Notes under the pieces: generated by a model
The model's database searches: none
What the model was told of the DNA's origin: nothing
What the model saw: the letters and a program-made list of their open reading frames with translations, nothing else
Program-made: the position numbers and the translations under genes
Source: Rhizobium sp. BT03
GTDB taxonomy: Bacteria > Pseudomonadota > Alphaproteobacteria > Rhizobiales > Rhizobiaceae
Direction: 5' to 3'
DNA: 64,000 nucleotides
Assembly (NCBI RefSeq): GCF_030053155.1
Contig: NZ_CP125640.1
Span: 4,252,001 to 4,316,000 of the forward strand
Shown here: piece by piece, positions 15,150 to 25,422 of the stretch
How the letters are laid out: every line of letters begins with the position of its first letter
Position numbering within the stretch: the stretch's first letter is position 1

Positions 15150-16686
15150 AGCCTGTGAATGTTTTGTGGCGGTGTCGATGGGATTGTGATTCTGTTGGGT
15201 GGTTGATTTGCTTGGGGGATGATGGTGAGCGACGAGCTGTTCGAAGGATTGCCGGTGCATGGATCGCAGCGCAGTGCTCAGGCGGGGCGCGGGGCGGCGC
15301 GCATGCGCGAGCCGGTGCGCGATCAGATCGAGTTGCGTGCCGTGGATATCGACAGCTTGATCGGCCAGGATCACGCGGTGCGCGTGATTTGGAGCTATGT
15401 CGAGGGACTGGATCTGAGCGCGCTTGAAGATCGGATCAAAGCGCGTGAGCAGCGGCCGGGCCATCCGCCGATTTCGCCACGGCTTTTGCTGGCGCTGTGG
15501 CTCTATGCCAGCAGCGATGGCGTCGGCAGTGCGCGGGCGCTGGAACGGCTGTGCGGGAGCCACGACGTCTATCGCTGGCTGTGCGGCGGCGTCTCGGTGA
15601 ACTATCACACGCTGTCGGATTTTCGGGTTGGTTGCGCCGATCTGCTCGACCGGCTGCTGGCCGAGCATCTGGCGGCGCTTGCCGATGCCGGCCTCGTCGC
15701 TTTCGATAATTTGGCGCAGGATGGCGTGCGGGTCCGGGCGAGCGCGGGTGCCGCCTCGTTCGGCCGCAAGGCGACGCTTGATCGGCATCTTTCCATTGCC
15801 GAGGCGGTTGTGGATCAGCTCAAGCGCGAGGTCGATGCGCGTTCGGATGCCAGCACTCGGCGCATCGAGGCTGCCAGGCAACGAGCGGCGCGTGAGCGCG
15901 GCGAGCGGCTCAGAGCAGCCAAGGCCGCTCTTGACGAGATTCAGCGCCATCGCCAAGCGCGCGAAGAAAAGCGCGGCAATGGCAAAAAGCCGAAGGAGCC
16001 GCGCGCCTCCAGCACGGATGCGCAGGCGCGGGTGATGAAGATGGCCGACGGCGGCTTCCGTCCGGCTTATAATGTGCAGGTTGCGAGCACCGCCGGCGAG
16101 CAGTTCGTGGTCGGGCTCGAGGTGACCAATGCCGGCTCCGATCGCGGCCTCATGCGGCCGATGCTGGAGCGGTTGCGCGCGCTGAGCGGCCATCTGCCGC
16201 GCCGCTATCTCGCCGATGGCGGCTTTTGCAGCGCTGAAGATATCGAGTGGGCGCACGGCGAAGGGGTCGAGGTCTTTTGTCCGCCCACGCAGTCCAAACA
16301 CGGAACCGATCCCTTCTTGCCGCGGCGCGGCGACGGTGCGGGTGTGTCAACCTGGCGGACCCGCATGGGAAGCGAGACGGGCAAGGCTCAGTACAAACCC
16401 CGCTCGATCTGCGAATGCATCCATGCCCGCTGGCGCAACTGGAATCTGCGACAATTGACGGTGCGCGGCATCGAAAAGGTCCAGGCCGTCGTGCTCTGCT
16501 ACGCACTCACCAACAATATCCTGCAAGGCCATCGGCTTGCCAATGGCTAAACCAGGGCAATCACCCTGACGCCAACACGCGACCATCAAAACGCACCGCG
16601 TAATCGGCTAACGCTCGATGGCATCAGCCAGCCAAGACCAGCCAACACTGGCCTGAAACGCACAAGATTCAAAAGCTTCACAAGCT
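15150..16686 (+). mobile_element. IS1182-family insertion sequence
   Basis: The 1537-base element is bounded by imperfect terminal inverted repeats: AGCCTGTGAATGTTTTG at 15150-15166 and the complement of AGCTTGTGAAGCTTTTG at 16670-16686, 14 of 17 positions matching. It carries one transposase gene in plus orientation and is flanked by CTCAG duplications. Both ends and the reading frame look intact, so it may be recently active. Confidence 0.88.
15219..16550 (+). CDS. IS1182-family DDE transposase
   Basis: The 443-residue transposase has the N-terminal DUF772-type domain (PPISPRLLLALWLYASSDGV, LERLCGSHDVYRWLCGGVSV, NYHTLSDFR) and a DDE core. Likely catalytic acids are Asp in FDNLAQDGVRVRA (about residue 168), Asp in RRYLADGGFCSAED (about 330) and Glu in RSICECIHARWRNWNL (about 404), in the YREK-like region. 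A Lys/Arg-rich coiled region of about 80 residues lies between the first two acids. It would cut and paste the surrounding IS. The frame has no internal stop, so the protein is presumably full length. The ATG at 15222 or GTG at 15225 is an equally good start, given the GGGGG just upstream. Confidence 0.9.
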   Translation: MMVSDELFEGLPVHGSQRSAQAGRGAARMREPVRDQIELRAVDIDSLIGQDHAVRVIWSYVEGLDLSALEDRIKAREQRPGHPPISPRLLLALWLYASSDGVGSARALERLCGSHDVYRWLCGGVSVNYHTLSDFRVGCADLLDRLLAEHLAALADAGLVAFDNLAQDGVRVRASAGAASFGRKATLDRHLSIAEAVVDQLKREVDARSDASTRRIEAARQRAARERGERLRAAKAALDEIQRHRQAREEKRGNGKKPKEPRASSTDAQARVMKMADGGFRPAYNVQVASTAGEQFVVGLEVTNAGSDRGLMRPMLERLRALSGHLPRRYLADGGFCSAEDIEWAHGEGVEVFCPPTQSKHGTDPFLPRRGDGAGVSTWRTRMGSETGKAQYKPRSICECIHARWRNWNLRQLTVRGIEKVQAVVLCYALTNNILQGHRLANG

Positions 16687-16698
16687 CTCAGCATGAGG
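16687..16698. repeat. Right fragment of the IS-interrupted REP-like repeat
   Basis: CTCAG (second target duplication copy) followed by CATGAGG completes the palindrome begun at 15026. Confidence 0.82.
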
Positions 16699-16720
16699 GC
16701 CGGTGGAGTATGCCGTTATC

Positions 16721-16749
16721 AAAAAAGGCGGCCCCCGAAGGAGCCGCCT
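16721..16749 (-). terminator. Rho-independent terminator of the alcohol dehydrogenase gene
   Basis: On the minus strand, an AGGCGGC stem closes with GCCGCC and is followed by six T residues, eight bases past the dehydrogenase stop codon. A classic intrinsic terminator. Confidence 0.8.
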
Positions 16750-16757
16750 CTCATTCA

Positions 16758-17804
16758 TCAAGCCGCCAGTGAGGCAATATCGATGACGAAGCGGTAGCGG
16801 ACGTCGCTCTTGACGACGCGCTCATAGGCTTCGTTGATGTCCTGGATCTTGATCTTCTCGATCTCGGAGACGATGTTGTGCTTGCCGCAGAAGTCGAGCA
16901 TTTCCTGGGTTTCCTTGATCGAGCCGATCATCGAGCCCGCAAGGCTCTTGCGCCCGCCGATAACCGAGAAGGCGTGGACCGGTACCGGATGCTCGGGAAC
17001 GCCGACCAGAACCATTGTTCCGTCGGACTTCAACAGGTTGAGATAGGCGTTCCAGTCGATCGCCGTGCCGACCGTGTTGATGATGAGGTCGAAGCTGCCG
17101 GCGAGCTTGGTGAAAGTCTCGGCGTCGCTCGTTGCATAATAGTCCTTGGCGCCGAGCTTGAGGCCGTCTTCCTTCTTCGACAGCGATTGGGAGAGGACGG
17201 TGATGTCGGCACCCATGGCTGCACCGATCTTCACGCCCATATGGCCGAGACCGCCCATGCCGACGATCGCGACCTTCTTGCCGGGACCGGCTTTCCAATG
17301 CGCGAGCGGTGAATAAAGCGTGATACCGGCGCAAAGCAGCGGGGCGCCGGAATCGAGCGGAATATTGTCGGGGAAGCGCAGCACATAACCTTCCTTGACG
17401 ACGATCGAGTCGGAATAGCCGCCGAAGGTCGGGGTCGTGCCGTCCGCTTCATAGCCATTATAGGTCGGGACGAGGCCCGGCAGATAGTGTTCGTAATCCA
17501 GATCGCGCGCGGCGCAGCCGACGCAGGAATCGACGAAGCAGCCGACGCCGACGCGGTCGCCAACCTTGAATTTCGTGACCTTGGAGCCGACGGCGGAAAC
17601 GACGCCGGCAACCTCGTGGCCCGGCACCATCGGGAATATGGAATTGCCCCATTCGTTGCGGGCCTGGTGAATGTCGGAATGGCAGACGCCGCAATATTGA
17701 ACCGCGATGACGACGTCGTCGTCGTTCGGCTCGCGGCGTTCGAAGGTAAAGGGGGTCAGCGGTTGCGACGCGTCGGTTGCGGCATAGCCTTTTGCGATAG
17801 CCAT
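16758..17804 (-). CDS. Zinc-type NAD(P)-dependent alcohol dehydrogenase (YahK/CAD-like)
   Basis: The 348-residue medium-chain dehydrogenase has the catalytic-zinc residues Cys in [11 protein letters not shown] and His-Glu in PGHEVAGVV, the nucleotide motif [17 protein letters not shown] (about residues 183-199), and a C-terminal half typical of YahK/cinnamyl-alcohol dehydrogenases that reduce aldehydes with NADPH. The usual structural-zinc loop with four cysteines is reduced to CVGC followed by [11 protein letters not shown], so this loop probably holds no zinc or a weak one. It is divergent from an AraC regulator (about 200 bases apart), which probably controls it. Confidence 0.87.
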   Translation of the reverse strand: MAIAKGYAATDASQPLTPFTFERREPNDDDVVIAVQYCGVCHSDIHQARNEWGNSIFPMVPGHEVAGVVSAVGSKVTKFKVGDRVGVGCFVDSCVGCAARDLDYEHYLPGLVPTYNGYEADGTTPTFGGYSDSIVVKEGYVLRFPDNIPLDSGAPLLCAGITLYSPLAHWKAGPGKKVAIVGMGGLGHMGVKIGAAMGADITVLSQSLSKKEDGLKLGAKDYYATSDAETFTKLAGSFDLIINTVGTAIDWNAYLNLLKSDGTMVLVGVPEHPVPVHAFSVIGGRKSLAGSMIGSIKETQEMLDFCGKHNIVSEIEKIKIQDINEAYERVVKSDVRYRFVIDIASLAA

Positions 17805-18007
17805 CTGAAGCTTCCTTTTGGGGTTGGGAGGGGTTGAGCGGGATGGCAGACTATTGCCCGGATGTTAGCGAGGGCGTTAGAGCGATCCTCTCAGCTTCTT
17901 GCACGATCCTGCAAAAGTCGGGCACCCGCCTGTTTGCGAAATGGCAAAGACACTCTAGATAAGGGCGGTATCGCCCGCGCCAGACAGCTGACAGAGAGAG
18001 TTGCAGC

Positions 18008-18916
18008 ATGACTTTGCCCTTCAGCCCCTATCAGGAGATCGTCGATATCGCGATGCGCTTTGCGCCTCACGACGGTGAGTTCTCCACTTCAATCGGCAAT
18101 CTTCATGTCAGCCGCCGGTCCAAGCCCAGCGATCCCTTGCACAGCAGCTACCGGCCCTGTTTTGCCTTCGTGCTACAGGGAGCCAAGAGCCTTCAGCTCG
18201 GCACGGAACAGATCAGCTACGGGACGGGGGATTATCTACTGACCTCGCTCGACCTGCCCGTCGCCTGGCGGGTCACGGAGGCAAGCCCCGAGGTTCCGCA
18301 TCTCTGCCTGGGGCTGGCAATCGATTCCGAAAAGCTTTTGGAGCTGCTCAGCCGCATCGATATTCCGCGTCCGGCCGCCCATACCGACGGGCAGCGCGGC
18401 ATGGTGGTGAACGTGGCGCCGCCGGAACTGATGGATGCCGCCATCCGCCTGCTGCGCTTGCTCGATCGTCCAGGCGACATTCCCGCCATGGCGCCACTGA
18501 TCGAGCAGGAAATCCTCTACCGGGTGCTGACCGGGCCGCATGGCGCCCGGCTGATCAACATCGCCACGTCAGACAGCCACAGCAACAGGATCGCTCGCGC
18601 CGTTGCGTGGCTGAAGGAGAATTTCGCCCGGCCGCTGCGCATCGAAGACCTCGCCGAGCGCGTCAACATGAGCGTCTCGTCCTTCCATCACCACTTCAAA
18701 TCGGTCACGGCGATGACGCCGGTGCAGTATCAAAAGCAGCTTCGCCTGCATGAAGCACGCCGGCTGATGTTCGTCGAGCGGCTCGACGCCGGCACCGCCG
18801 GCCACCGCGTCGGCTATCAGAGCCCGTCGCAGTTCAGCCGCGAATACAGCCGCCTTTATGGAGCCTCGCCCGCCCGCGATGTCGATGGCGGGCGCGAGAT
18901 CATGGCGGCGGAATAG
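18008..18916 (+). CDS. AraC-family transcriptional regulator
   Basis: The 302-residue protein has an N-terminal AraC_N cupin-like domain (FSTSIGNLHVSRRSKPSDPL, then YRPCFAFVLQGAKSLQLGT) and two C-terminal HTH motifs (PLRIEDLAERVNMSVSSFHH at about residue 212; the second, VGYQSPSQFSREYSRLYGAS, at about 263). It belongs to the group often found next to aldehyde or alcohol dehydrogenase genes and likely activates the divergent dehydrogenase gene in response to an aldehyde or alcohol. Start ATG follows AGAGAGAG. Confidence 0.87.
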   Translation: MTLPFSPYQEIVDIAMRFAPHDGEFSTSIGNLHVSRRSKPSDPLHSSYRPCFAFVLQGAKSLQLGTEQISYGTGDYLLTSLDLPVAWRVTEASPEVPHLCLGLAIDSEKLLELLSRIDIPRPAAHTDGQRGMVVNVAPPELMDAAIRLLRLLDRPGDIPAMAPLIEQEILYRVLTGPHGARLINIATSDSHSNRIARAVAWLKENFARPLRIEDLAERVNMSVSSFHHHFKSVTAMTPVQYQKQLRLHEARRLMFVERLDAGTAGHRVGYQSPSQFSREYSRLYGASPARDVDGGREIMAAE

Positions 18917-19015
18917 TATTCAAGGACCTTCGGCGGCCGCCATCCGGTCATTAAAGGATGTTTGACGTTTCCGGGCTAGGCTGGCGCGATCAATCAAGCA
19001 GGCACCGCCGTCCGC

Positions 19016-20071
19016 ATGACGCAAGCACCGTCTCTTTCCATCGTCGCGCCTTGTCACAACGAGGAGGAGGGGCTGCGCGAGTTCTGCCGCCGCGCTGCCG
19101 CTGCGGCGCAGAGCGTTGCCGGCGACGGCTTTGAGCTCATTCTCGTCGATGACGGCTCGTCCGACGGCACCTGGGAGATCATCTCTGATCTCGCGGCGAA
19201 GCTGCCGCAGGTGCTCGGGGTTCGTCTCCTGCGCAATCACGGCCACCAACTGGCCTCGACGGCCGGCCTTTCCGCGTCGCGGGGCGAGCGCGTACTTTTG
19301 ATCGACGCCGACCTGCAGGACCCGCCCGAGCTGTTGTTGATGATGATGCCGATCATGGAGCGCGGCGCCGATGTCGTTTACGGCCAGCGCACGCGCCGCG
19401 AGGGCGAAAGCTGGTTCAAACTCGCCACCGCTTCGCTGTTCTATCGCACGCTCTCCAGGCTCGCTTCCGTGACCATCCCGCGCGATACCGGAGATTTCCG
19501 GCTGATGCGCCGGCGCGTCGTCGATATTCTGCTGGCGATGCCGGAGCGCGACCGCTTTATCCGCGGCATGGTCAGCTGGATCGGCGGCCGGCAGGTGGCT
19601 CTTCCTTATGAGCGCGACCCCCGCTTTGCCGGCACGACGAAATATCCGTTGCGCAAGATGATCAATTTCGCGCTCGATGCGATCACCAGCTTTTCAACGA
19701 CGCCGCTGCGCATCGCGACATGGCTCGGCATGATCAGCGCCGGTGTCGCGGTGGCGCTGCTCATCTATACCTTCGTTCGTTGGCTGCAGGGCGAGACGGT
19801 CACCGGCTGGTCGTCGATCATGGCCGCCGTCAGCGTCTTCAGCGCCATCCAGCTGATCTGCATCGGCATCATCGGCGAATATCTCGGCCGTCTGGTGCAG
19901 GAGAGCAAGAGGCGGCCGATGTTCATGATCGAGACGATCCTGCGCGGCGGCGAACAGGCCGAGCTGCCGACAGCCTTTTCGGAAATGGACGCCGGTGACA
20001 AGCGTGCTGCACTGGATGCGGCCTTTGCCTCGGGCGAACCGCGCCCGAAGAAGAACAGCCGGGCTGGATGA
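19016..20071 (+). CDS. GT2 glycosyltransferase, GtrB/ArnC-like, with C-terminal membrane helices
   Basis: The 351-residue protein starts LSIVAPCHNEEEGLREFCRR and has the GT-A features LILVDDGSSDGTWEI and DADLQDPPELL (metal-binding Asp). Two C-terminal transmembrane helices (TWLGMISAGVAVALLIYTFV and SAIQLICIGIIGEYLGRLV) anchor it. This is the dolichyl/undecaprenyl-phosphate sugar transferase pattern (GtrB, ArnC): it would transfer a sugar from a nucleotide donor to undecaprenyl phosphate on the cytoplasmic face. The next gene overlaps by four bases, so the pair is translationally coupled, consistent with a lipid-linked sugar acting on the membrane partner. Confidence 0.88.
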   Translation: MTQAPSLSIVAPCHNEEEGLREFCRRAAAAAQSVAGDGFELILVDDGSSDGTWEIISDLAAKLPQVLGVRLLRNHGHQLASTAGLSASRGERVLLIDADLQDPPELLLMMMPIMERGADVVYGQRTRREGESWFKLATASLFYRTLSRLASVTIPRDTGDFRLMRRRVVDILLAMPERDRFIRGMVSWIGGRQVALPYERDPRFAGTTKYPLRKMINFALDAITSFSTTPLRIATWLGMISAGVAVALLIYTFVRWLQGETVTGWSSIMAAVSVFSAIQLICIGIIGEYLGRLVQESKRRPMFMIETILRGGEQAELPTAFSEMDAGDKRAALDAAFASGEPRPKKNSRAG

Positions 20072-21753
20072 TGGACCGGATTGCTGCGCCTGTTCATACG
20101 GCAGCAGAGCCTGAGGGTCTGACCGCCCGGCAGGATTCCACGGTTGCGATCATTGCTTTCGTGGCGCTTGCCGCGGCCCTGGTGCTCTTGTTTCGCTTTC
20201 CGCCGGTTCTCGATTACGCCAATCACTACGCCCGTATCTGGCTTCTATCCGGCGGCATCGGCGAGCAGCCGTTTCCCGAGATCTACGCGATCGATTGGAA
20301 CCGCACTTTCACCAATGTCGGGATCGATCTTCTGGCGACCTGGATAGGGCCGCTCGTCGGCGCCGACAGGCTGGCGCGGGCCTTGCTTTTCCTGGCGATC
20401 GTGCTGCCGCCGCTCGGCGCGATAACGCTGCACCGGGTGCTGTTCGGCGGCCGGCACTATTGGCAGATCGCCATGCTGTCGCTCGGCTGGTGCGCGACGA
20501 TGATCGGCGGCTTTATCAACTTCCAGATCGGCCTCGGCATGGCCCTGTTCTTCGCTTGCGCCGACCTGCGGCTGCAGCGCGGAAATCCGGCATTGCTTTT
20601 TGCCTGGCGGCTTGCCGCCGCGCTGATGCTGACGGTGATGCACATCTTCTCGCTCGGCTTCTATATGGCTGTTGTCTGCGGCCTCGAATTTTCCTGGCGT
20701 TTCGATATCTTGCGGTCGAAGGCGGGGCTGATGCGGCTCGCCGGCCGTTTGGCGCTGGCGATCGGCGCCTGCGCCCTGCCGCCGCTCGCGCTCTATCTGC
20801 GCACCACCGCCTTGCCGAATGCCGGCGGCGATGGCCTCGGGCTGGTCTGGAACGATGGCATCATCCTGATCGCCATCAATGTGCTCTCCGCCATCACCAC
20901 CTATGTCCCGGTCGTGGATGTGGTGTTGGTTCTGCCGCTGATCCTGATCTGCACGCGTGCAGTACGCGCCGGCGACATCCGCATTCATGCCGGGCTTGCC
21001 GTTACCGCTTGCGGTTTGCTGATTTTCTCCTGTATTTCGCCGCGCCACATGCTCGGCACCGGCTGGATCAGCTGGCGCTTTCCGATCATGACGGCGCTTG
21101 TCGGCATGGCGATGGTGTGCCCATTTGCCAATCTGACGCGCCGGCAGGCGCTGTCGCTGGCGCTGACGATCAATCTCGCGGTCTTCGGCCGTACTGGCTG
21201 GATCGGGTGGAATTGGTGGCTGGCGCATAAAGATGCCGCCGCGGTCGAGACCGTGCTCAAAAAGGTGCCCGCCGGTGCGGCCGTGCTGCCGCTGTGGCAT
21301 GAACCGGAGACCGCCAGCAGCCTTGCGCACTCCAACCGGCACTTTGCCTGGGGATTGGATACGTTCCGACATCTGCCAACGCTCGTCGTGCCCTTCTCGC
21401 ATGCTTTCGTGCCGACAATCTTCACCGCCAAAGGAAAGCAGCCTTTATCCGTTCTGCCGCCATGGTCTGATATCGCGGTTCCCGAGGGGAATCTGGTGTC
21501 GATCGGTGTGCTTTCATGCCCCGCAATGATGCAGGAATATAAGGGTTTTACGCCCTATCTGTCAGACTGGCGCAGGCGTTTCGATTTCATCCTCGTCGCC
21601 AATGCCGATATTCCCGACCGCTATGTCGGCGCTTTGATGCCGGGCGGACTGACGCTCATCGAAGATGCCGGCTTCGCGAAGCTCTATGCGATCGACAAGG
21701 CGATGCCGGCGGCGCCTCTCTCGATCCCTGCCGGTTGCGCCAGGGCGTCATAA
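20068..21753 (+). CDS. Polytopic membrane protein, possible GT-C-type partner
   Basis: The 561-residue protein begins inside the last codons of the GT2 gene (ATGA overlap). About ten or more hydrophobic segments are visible (for example VAIIAFVALAAALVLLFRFP, then later VVDVVLVLPLILIC). Near the first membrane segment is DYANHYARIWLLSGG, an acidic loop motif shared with a group of uncharacterised membrane proteins. The topology resembles GT-C glycosyltransferases that use polyprenyl-phosphate sugars on the periplasmic side, and the GT2 neighbour supports that, but no diagnostic family motif was recognised. Confidence 0.7.
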   Translation: MMDRIAAPVHTAAEPEGLTARQDSTVAIIAFVALAAALVLLFRFPPVLDYANHYARIWLLSGGIGEQPFPEIYAIDWNRTFTNVGIDLLATWIGPLVGADRLARALLFLAIVLPPLGAITLHRVLFGGRHYWQIAMLSLGWCATMIGGFINFQIGLGMALFFACADLRLQRGNPALLFAWRLAAALMLTVMHIFSLGFYMAVVCGLEFSWRFDILRSKAGLMRLAGRLALAIGACALPPLALYLRTTALPNAGGDGLGLVWNDGIILIAINVLSAITTYVPVVDVVLVLPLILICTRAVRAGDIRIHAGLAVTACGLLIFSCISPRHMLGTGWISWRFPIMTALVGMAMVCPFANLTRRQALSLALTINLAVFGRTGWIGWNWWLAHKDAAAVETVLKKVPAGAAVLPLWHEPETASSLAHSNRHFAWGLDTFRHLPTLVVPFSHAFVPTIFTAKGKQPLSVLPPWSDIAVPEGNLVSIGVLSCPAMMQEYKGFTPYLSDWRRRFDFILVANADIPDRYVGALMPGGLTLIEDAGFAKLYAIDKAMPAAPLSIPAGCARAS

Positions 21754-21778
21754 TTGGCGATGCCGCGCATGTTTGGCT

Positions 21779-22783
21779 CTATGAACCGCTGCCTGCCTTG
21801 AGATCGAATGCAAGCTGTCGCGCTCGCCGGGCCGTGTCTTCGTCGCAGATCAGCACATTGCCCAGACCGGACAGCAGCACGGCGGCAATAGCCTGCGCCT
21901 TGTTCAGGCCACCTGAGGCGAAAACGACGTTTGGAATGGCGCGAAGAGCTTCGAGTTCGGGTGCGATCGCGCATCTGTTGATCGCATGGTCGATCGGCCG
22001 CCCTGTCTTGTCGACGAACTGGCCGAGAACATCTCCGCAGGCGCTTGCTGCGATCAGTTCCTCGATATTGATGCTGCTCGGCAGGCCGTAGCGCATCAGC
22101 AGCGAGCGTTCGGTCATGTCGCCGATGCTGAGCACGATGACGTCATTAGCCTCGATCTGGCGAAAGGCTGTTTCGAAGACGTCCTGCTTGATGATCGCGG
22201 TGCGCGACTCCGGGCTGCCGGCATAGATCGGCGCTGCGAGATAGGCGCATTCGGCGTTGAGCTGGCGGGCGAGATCGCTCGCAATGTCGAACGTGTTGAT
22301 TTCGATGCCGTGCGTCAGCCCGCCCATGACCGAGTTGACGCAGAGATCGGGCCGTCTCAGCGACGGCATGTGGCGCACCATTTCGCGCAGCGTCGCCCCC
22401 CAGCCGACGCCGACGCCGCGGATGTTGCCGCCGTTCAGCAATTGCACGAGATAATCGGCGGCCGCCTGGCCGAGCAGGACGGGGATCAGTTCCGCATCCT
22501 CGGGCGTGGGTACGATGATCGCGCGATTGAGGTTGAATTCCGCCGCCATCTGCTGCTCCAGGGCGACGCAGGAGGTCAGCCGGGAATTGAGCGTGATCGT
22601 CACGAGGCCGGAGCGGCGCGCCTCGGCGATGATCTTGTTGACGCGAAGCCGGTTGGTCGACAGCGCTTCGGCAATCTCGCCCTGCGTGCGTCCCTCCATG
22701 TAGTAGAGCCAGACCACGCGCACCTGCATCTGTTCGTCGGGCAGCGCTACGGGCGCGAGAGAAGCACTTCTGTTCTGTGACAT
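21779..22783 (-). CDS. SorC/DeoR-type sugar-binding transcriptional regulator
   Basis: The 334-residue protein has an N-terminal HTH (VRVVWLYYMEGRTQGEIAEA, then LSTNRLRVNKIIAEARRSGL at about residues 22-61) and a SorC/CggR-type sugar-phosphate-binding domain (NIRGVGVGWGATLREMVRHM at about 118; DVIVLSIGDMTER at about 210). SorC proteins respond to phosphorylated sugars or polyols. It lies 82 bases downstream of the leftward ABC ATPase gene and is likely cotranscribed, controlling the divergent uptake and kinase locus. The repeated ACATTTGTAACA sites upstream of the ATPase are candidate operators. Confidence 0.87.
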   Translation of the reverse strand: MSQNRSASLAPVALPDEQMQVRVVWLYYMEGRTQGEIAEALSTNRLRVNKIIAEARRSGLVTITLNSRLTSCVALEQQMAAEFNLNRAIIVPTPEDAELIPVLLGQAAADYLVQLLNGGNIRGVGVGWGATLREMVRHMPSLRRPDLCVNSVMGGLTHGIEINTFDIASDLARQLNAECAYLAAPIYAGSPESRTAIIKQDVFETAFRQIEANDVIVLSIGDMTERSLLMRYGLPSSINIEELIAASACGDVLGQFVDKTGRPIDHAINRCAIAPELEALRAIPNVVFASGGLNKAQAIAAVLLSGLGNVLICDEDTARRARQLAFDLKAGSGS

Positions 22784-22865
22784 GCGATAAACTGCGCCTC
22801 CGCTTCGACGCCATGGATCTCAAATCCCCGGCGCTTGTCAATCGCAGGGGACCGCCGTCAGCCGG

Positions 22866-23900
<1,035 letters not shown>

Positions 23901-23924
23901 GGCATCCTCCTTCGCCGTCGTCAT

Positions 23925-23956
23925 ACATTTGTAACATGCTATTGACATTTGTAACA
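23925..23956. promoter_or_regulatory. Paired 12-base direct repeats in the divergent uptake promoter
   Basis: ACATTTGTAACA occurs twice, at 23925-23936 and 23945-23956, 20 bases start to start (about two helical turns). It sits between the ATPase and binding-protein genes and is a candidate operator for the SorC-type regulator. Confidence 0.6.
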
Positions 23957-24050
23957 AGTAACCCCAACCTTGTTTTATCGCCACTCTGGGAGGGGTTGAC
24001 CGGCGCAGACGCGCCGGTCGGCGAACAACGGCTATGGAGAGGAAAACGAA

Positions 24051-25409
24051 ATGACGGCAAAGTCTTCGATGGGCGCCCGTTTGCGGCGGACGATCCGCTC
24101 GTTCGCGGCGGGTGCAGCACTGATGACGCTCGGATTGGCAGCTGCGGGTGACGCCAGCGCGGCCGATCGCGTCAAGGTCGAATGGTGGAACGCGGCAGGC
24201 GGGCGCCTCGCCGAGATCACCAGCAAGCTGATTTCGGATTTCAACGCCTCGCAGGACAAATACGAGGTCGTCGGCATCGGCAAAGGCAATTACGAGGAGA
24301 CCATGGCGGCGATGGTGGCAGCCTACCGCGTTCACCAGCAGCCGGTGCTGATCCAGGCCGCCGAGCGCGGTTTCCTCACCATGTACAATTCCGGCGCCAT
24401 CATTCCGGTGCCGCAGCTGATGGAAAAGGAAGGCTACAAGATCGACTGGGACGATTTCGTCGCGCCGGTCGCCGGTTTTTACCTGGTCGACGGCAAACCG
24501 GCGGCGATGCCCTTCAACAGCTCGACGCCGATCTTCTGGTACAATGCCGATCACTTCAAGGCAGCCGGCTTCGACAAGCCGGGCGAGACCTGGCAGGAGC
24601 TCGACAAGCAGCTGCGTGCCATCAAGGAGAAGGGCGTTTCGAAGTGCCAGATGGCGCTTGCGAACGACTTCTACTGGAGCCTGATCGAGAATTATGCGGC
24701 GATCCAGGACCAGCCTTACGGCACCAAGGCGAACGGCTTCGGCGGCCTCGACACCGAATTCATCTTCAACAAGAGCCCGCTCGTCGTCGGTCAGGTGACG
24801 CGCTTGAAGACGTGGCTCGACGCCGGCATCCTGCAGATCGCCGGGCAGGGACTCTCGCCCGACCAGCTCTTCACCTCGGGCACCTGCTCGACCTATGTGG
24901 CCTCCACCGCGGCGCATGCTGCCGTCGAAAGCGGTGCGAAATTCAATTGGAGCGCGACCTTCCTGCCGCATGAGGAAGGCATCGAGCCGAAGAACAGCAC
25001 CATCGGCGGCGGCGCGCTCTGGGTCCTGAAAGGCAAGTCGAAGGAAGAATATGCCGGCGCTGCCGCCTTCCTGAACTTCCTCGCCTCACCGAAGACGCAG
25101 GTCTGGTGGAGCAAGCAGACCGGCTATGTGCCCGTCACCAACGCCGCCTATGAACAGGCCAAGTCCGAAGGCTATTTCAAGGATCACCCGACCCGCGAGA
25201 TCGCCATTCTCCAGCTGACGCGCGGCACGCCGAGCGATAATTCGCGCGGTTTCCGCTTCGGCAATCATAACCAGTCGATGGCGCTTCTGGTGGAAGAGAT
25301 CCAGGGCGTGTGGACCGGTCAGAAGACCCCGCAGCAGGCGCTGGATGCGGCGGCAGCGCGCGGCAACCAGATCCTTCGCCAGTACGAGCAGCTTCATGCA
25401 GCAAAGTAG
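24051..25409 (+). CDS. ugpB: UgpB-like periplasmic solute-binding protein
   Basis: The 452-residue family-1 extracellular solute-binding protein has an N-terminal signal (about residues 1-37, [20 protein letters not shown]) and matches Ugp[35 protein letters not shown]-type [10 protein letters not shown], and the near-terminal [20 protein letters not shown]. Ugp systems bind glycerol-3-phosphate or glycerophosphodiesters. The downstream glycerophosphodiesterase supports that here; the HAD and FGGY kinase genes suggest a wider polyol-phosphate substrate. AGAGGAAAACGAA precedes the ATG. Confidence 0.87.
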   Translation: MTAKSSMGARLRRTIRSFAAGAALMTLGLAAAGDASAADRVKVEWWNAAGGRLAEITSKLISDFNASQDKYEVVGIGKGNYEETMAAMVAAYRVHQQPVLIQAAERGFLTMYNSGAIIPVPQLMEKEGYKIDWDDFVAPVAGFYLVDGKPAAMPFNSSTPIFWYNADHFKAAGFDKPGETWQELDKQLRAIKEKGVSKCQMALANDFYWSLIENYAAIQDQPYGTKANGFGGLDTEFIFNKSPLVVGQVTRLKTWLDAGILQIAGQGLSPDQLFTSGTCSTYVASTAAHAAVESGAKFNWSATFLPHEEGIEPKNSTIGGGALWVLKGKSKEEYAGAAAFLNFLASPKTQVWWSKQTGYVPVTNAAYEQAKSEGYFKDHPTREIAILQLTRGTPSDNSRGFRFGNHNQSMALLVEEIQGVWTGQKTPQQALDAAAARGNQILRQYEQLHAAK

Positions 25410-25422
25410 AACCTTGGGAAAG

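Noticed and set aside
23901..24971. N-terminal extension of the ABC ATPase
   Set aside because: The frame is open but antisense to the binding-protein gene; the AGGAGG-preceded ATG at 23900 gives the normal family length.
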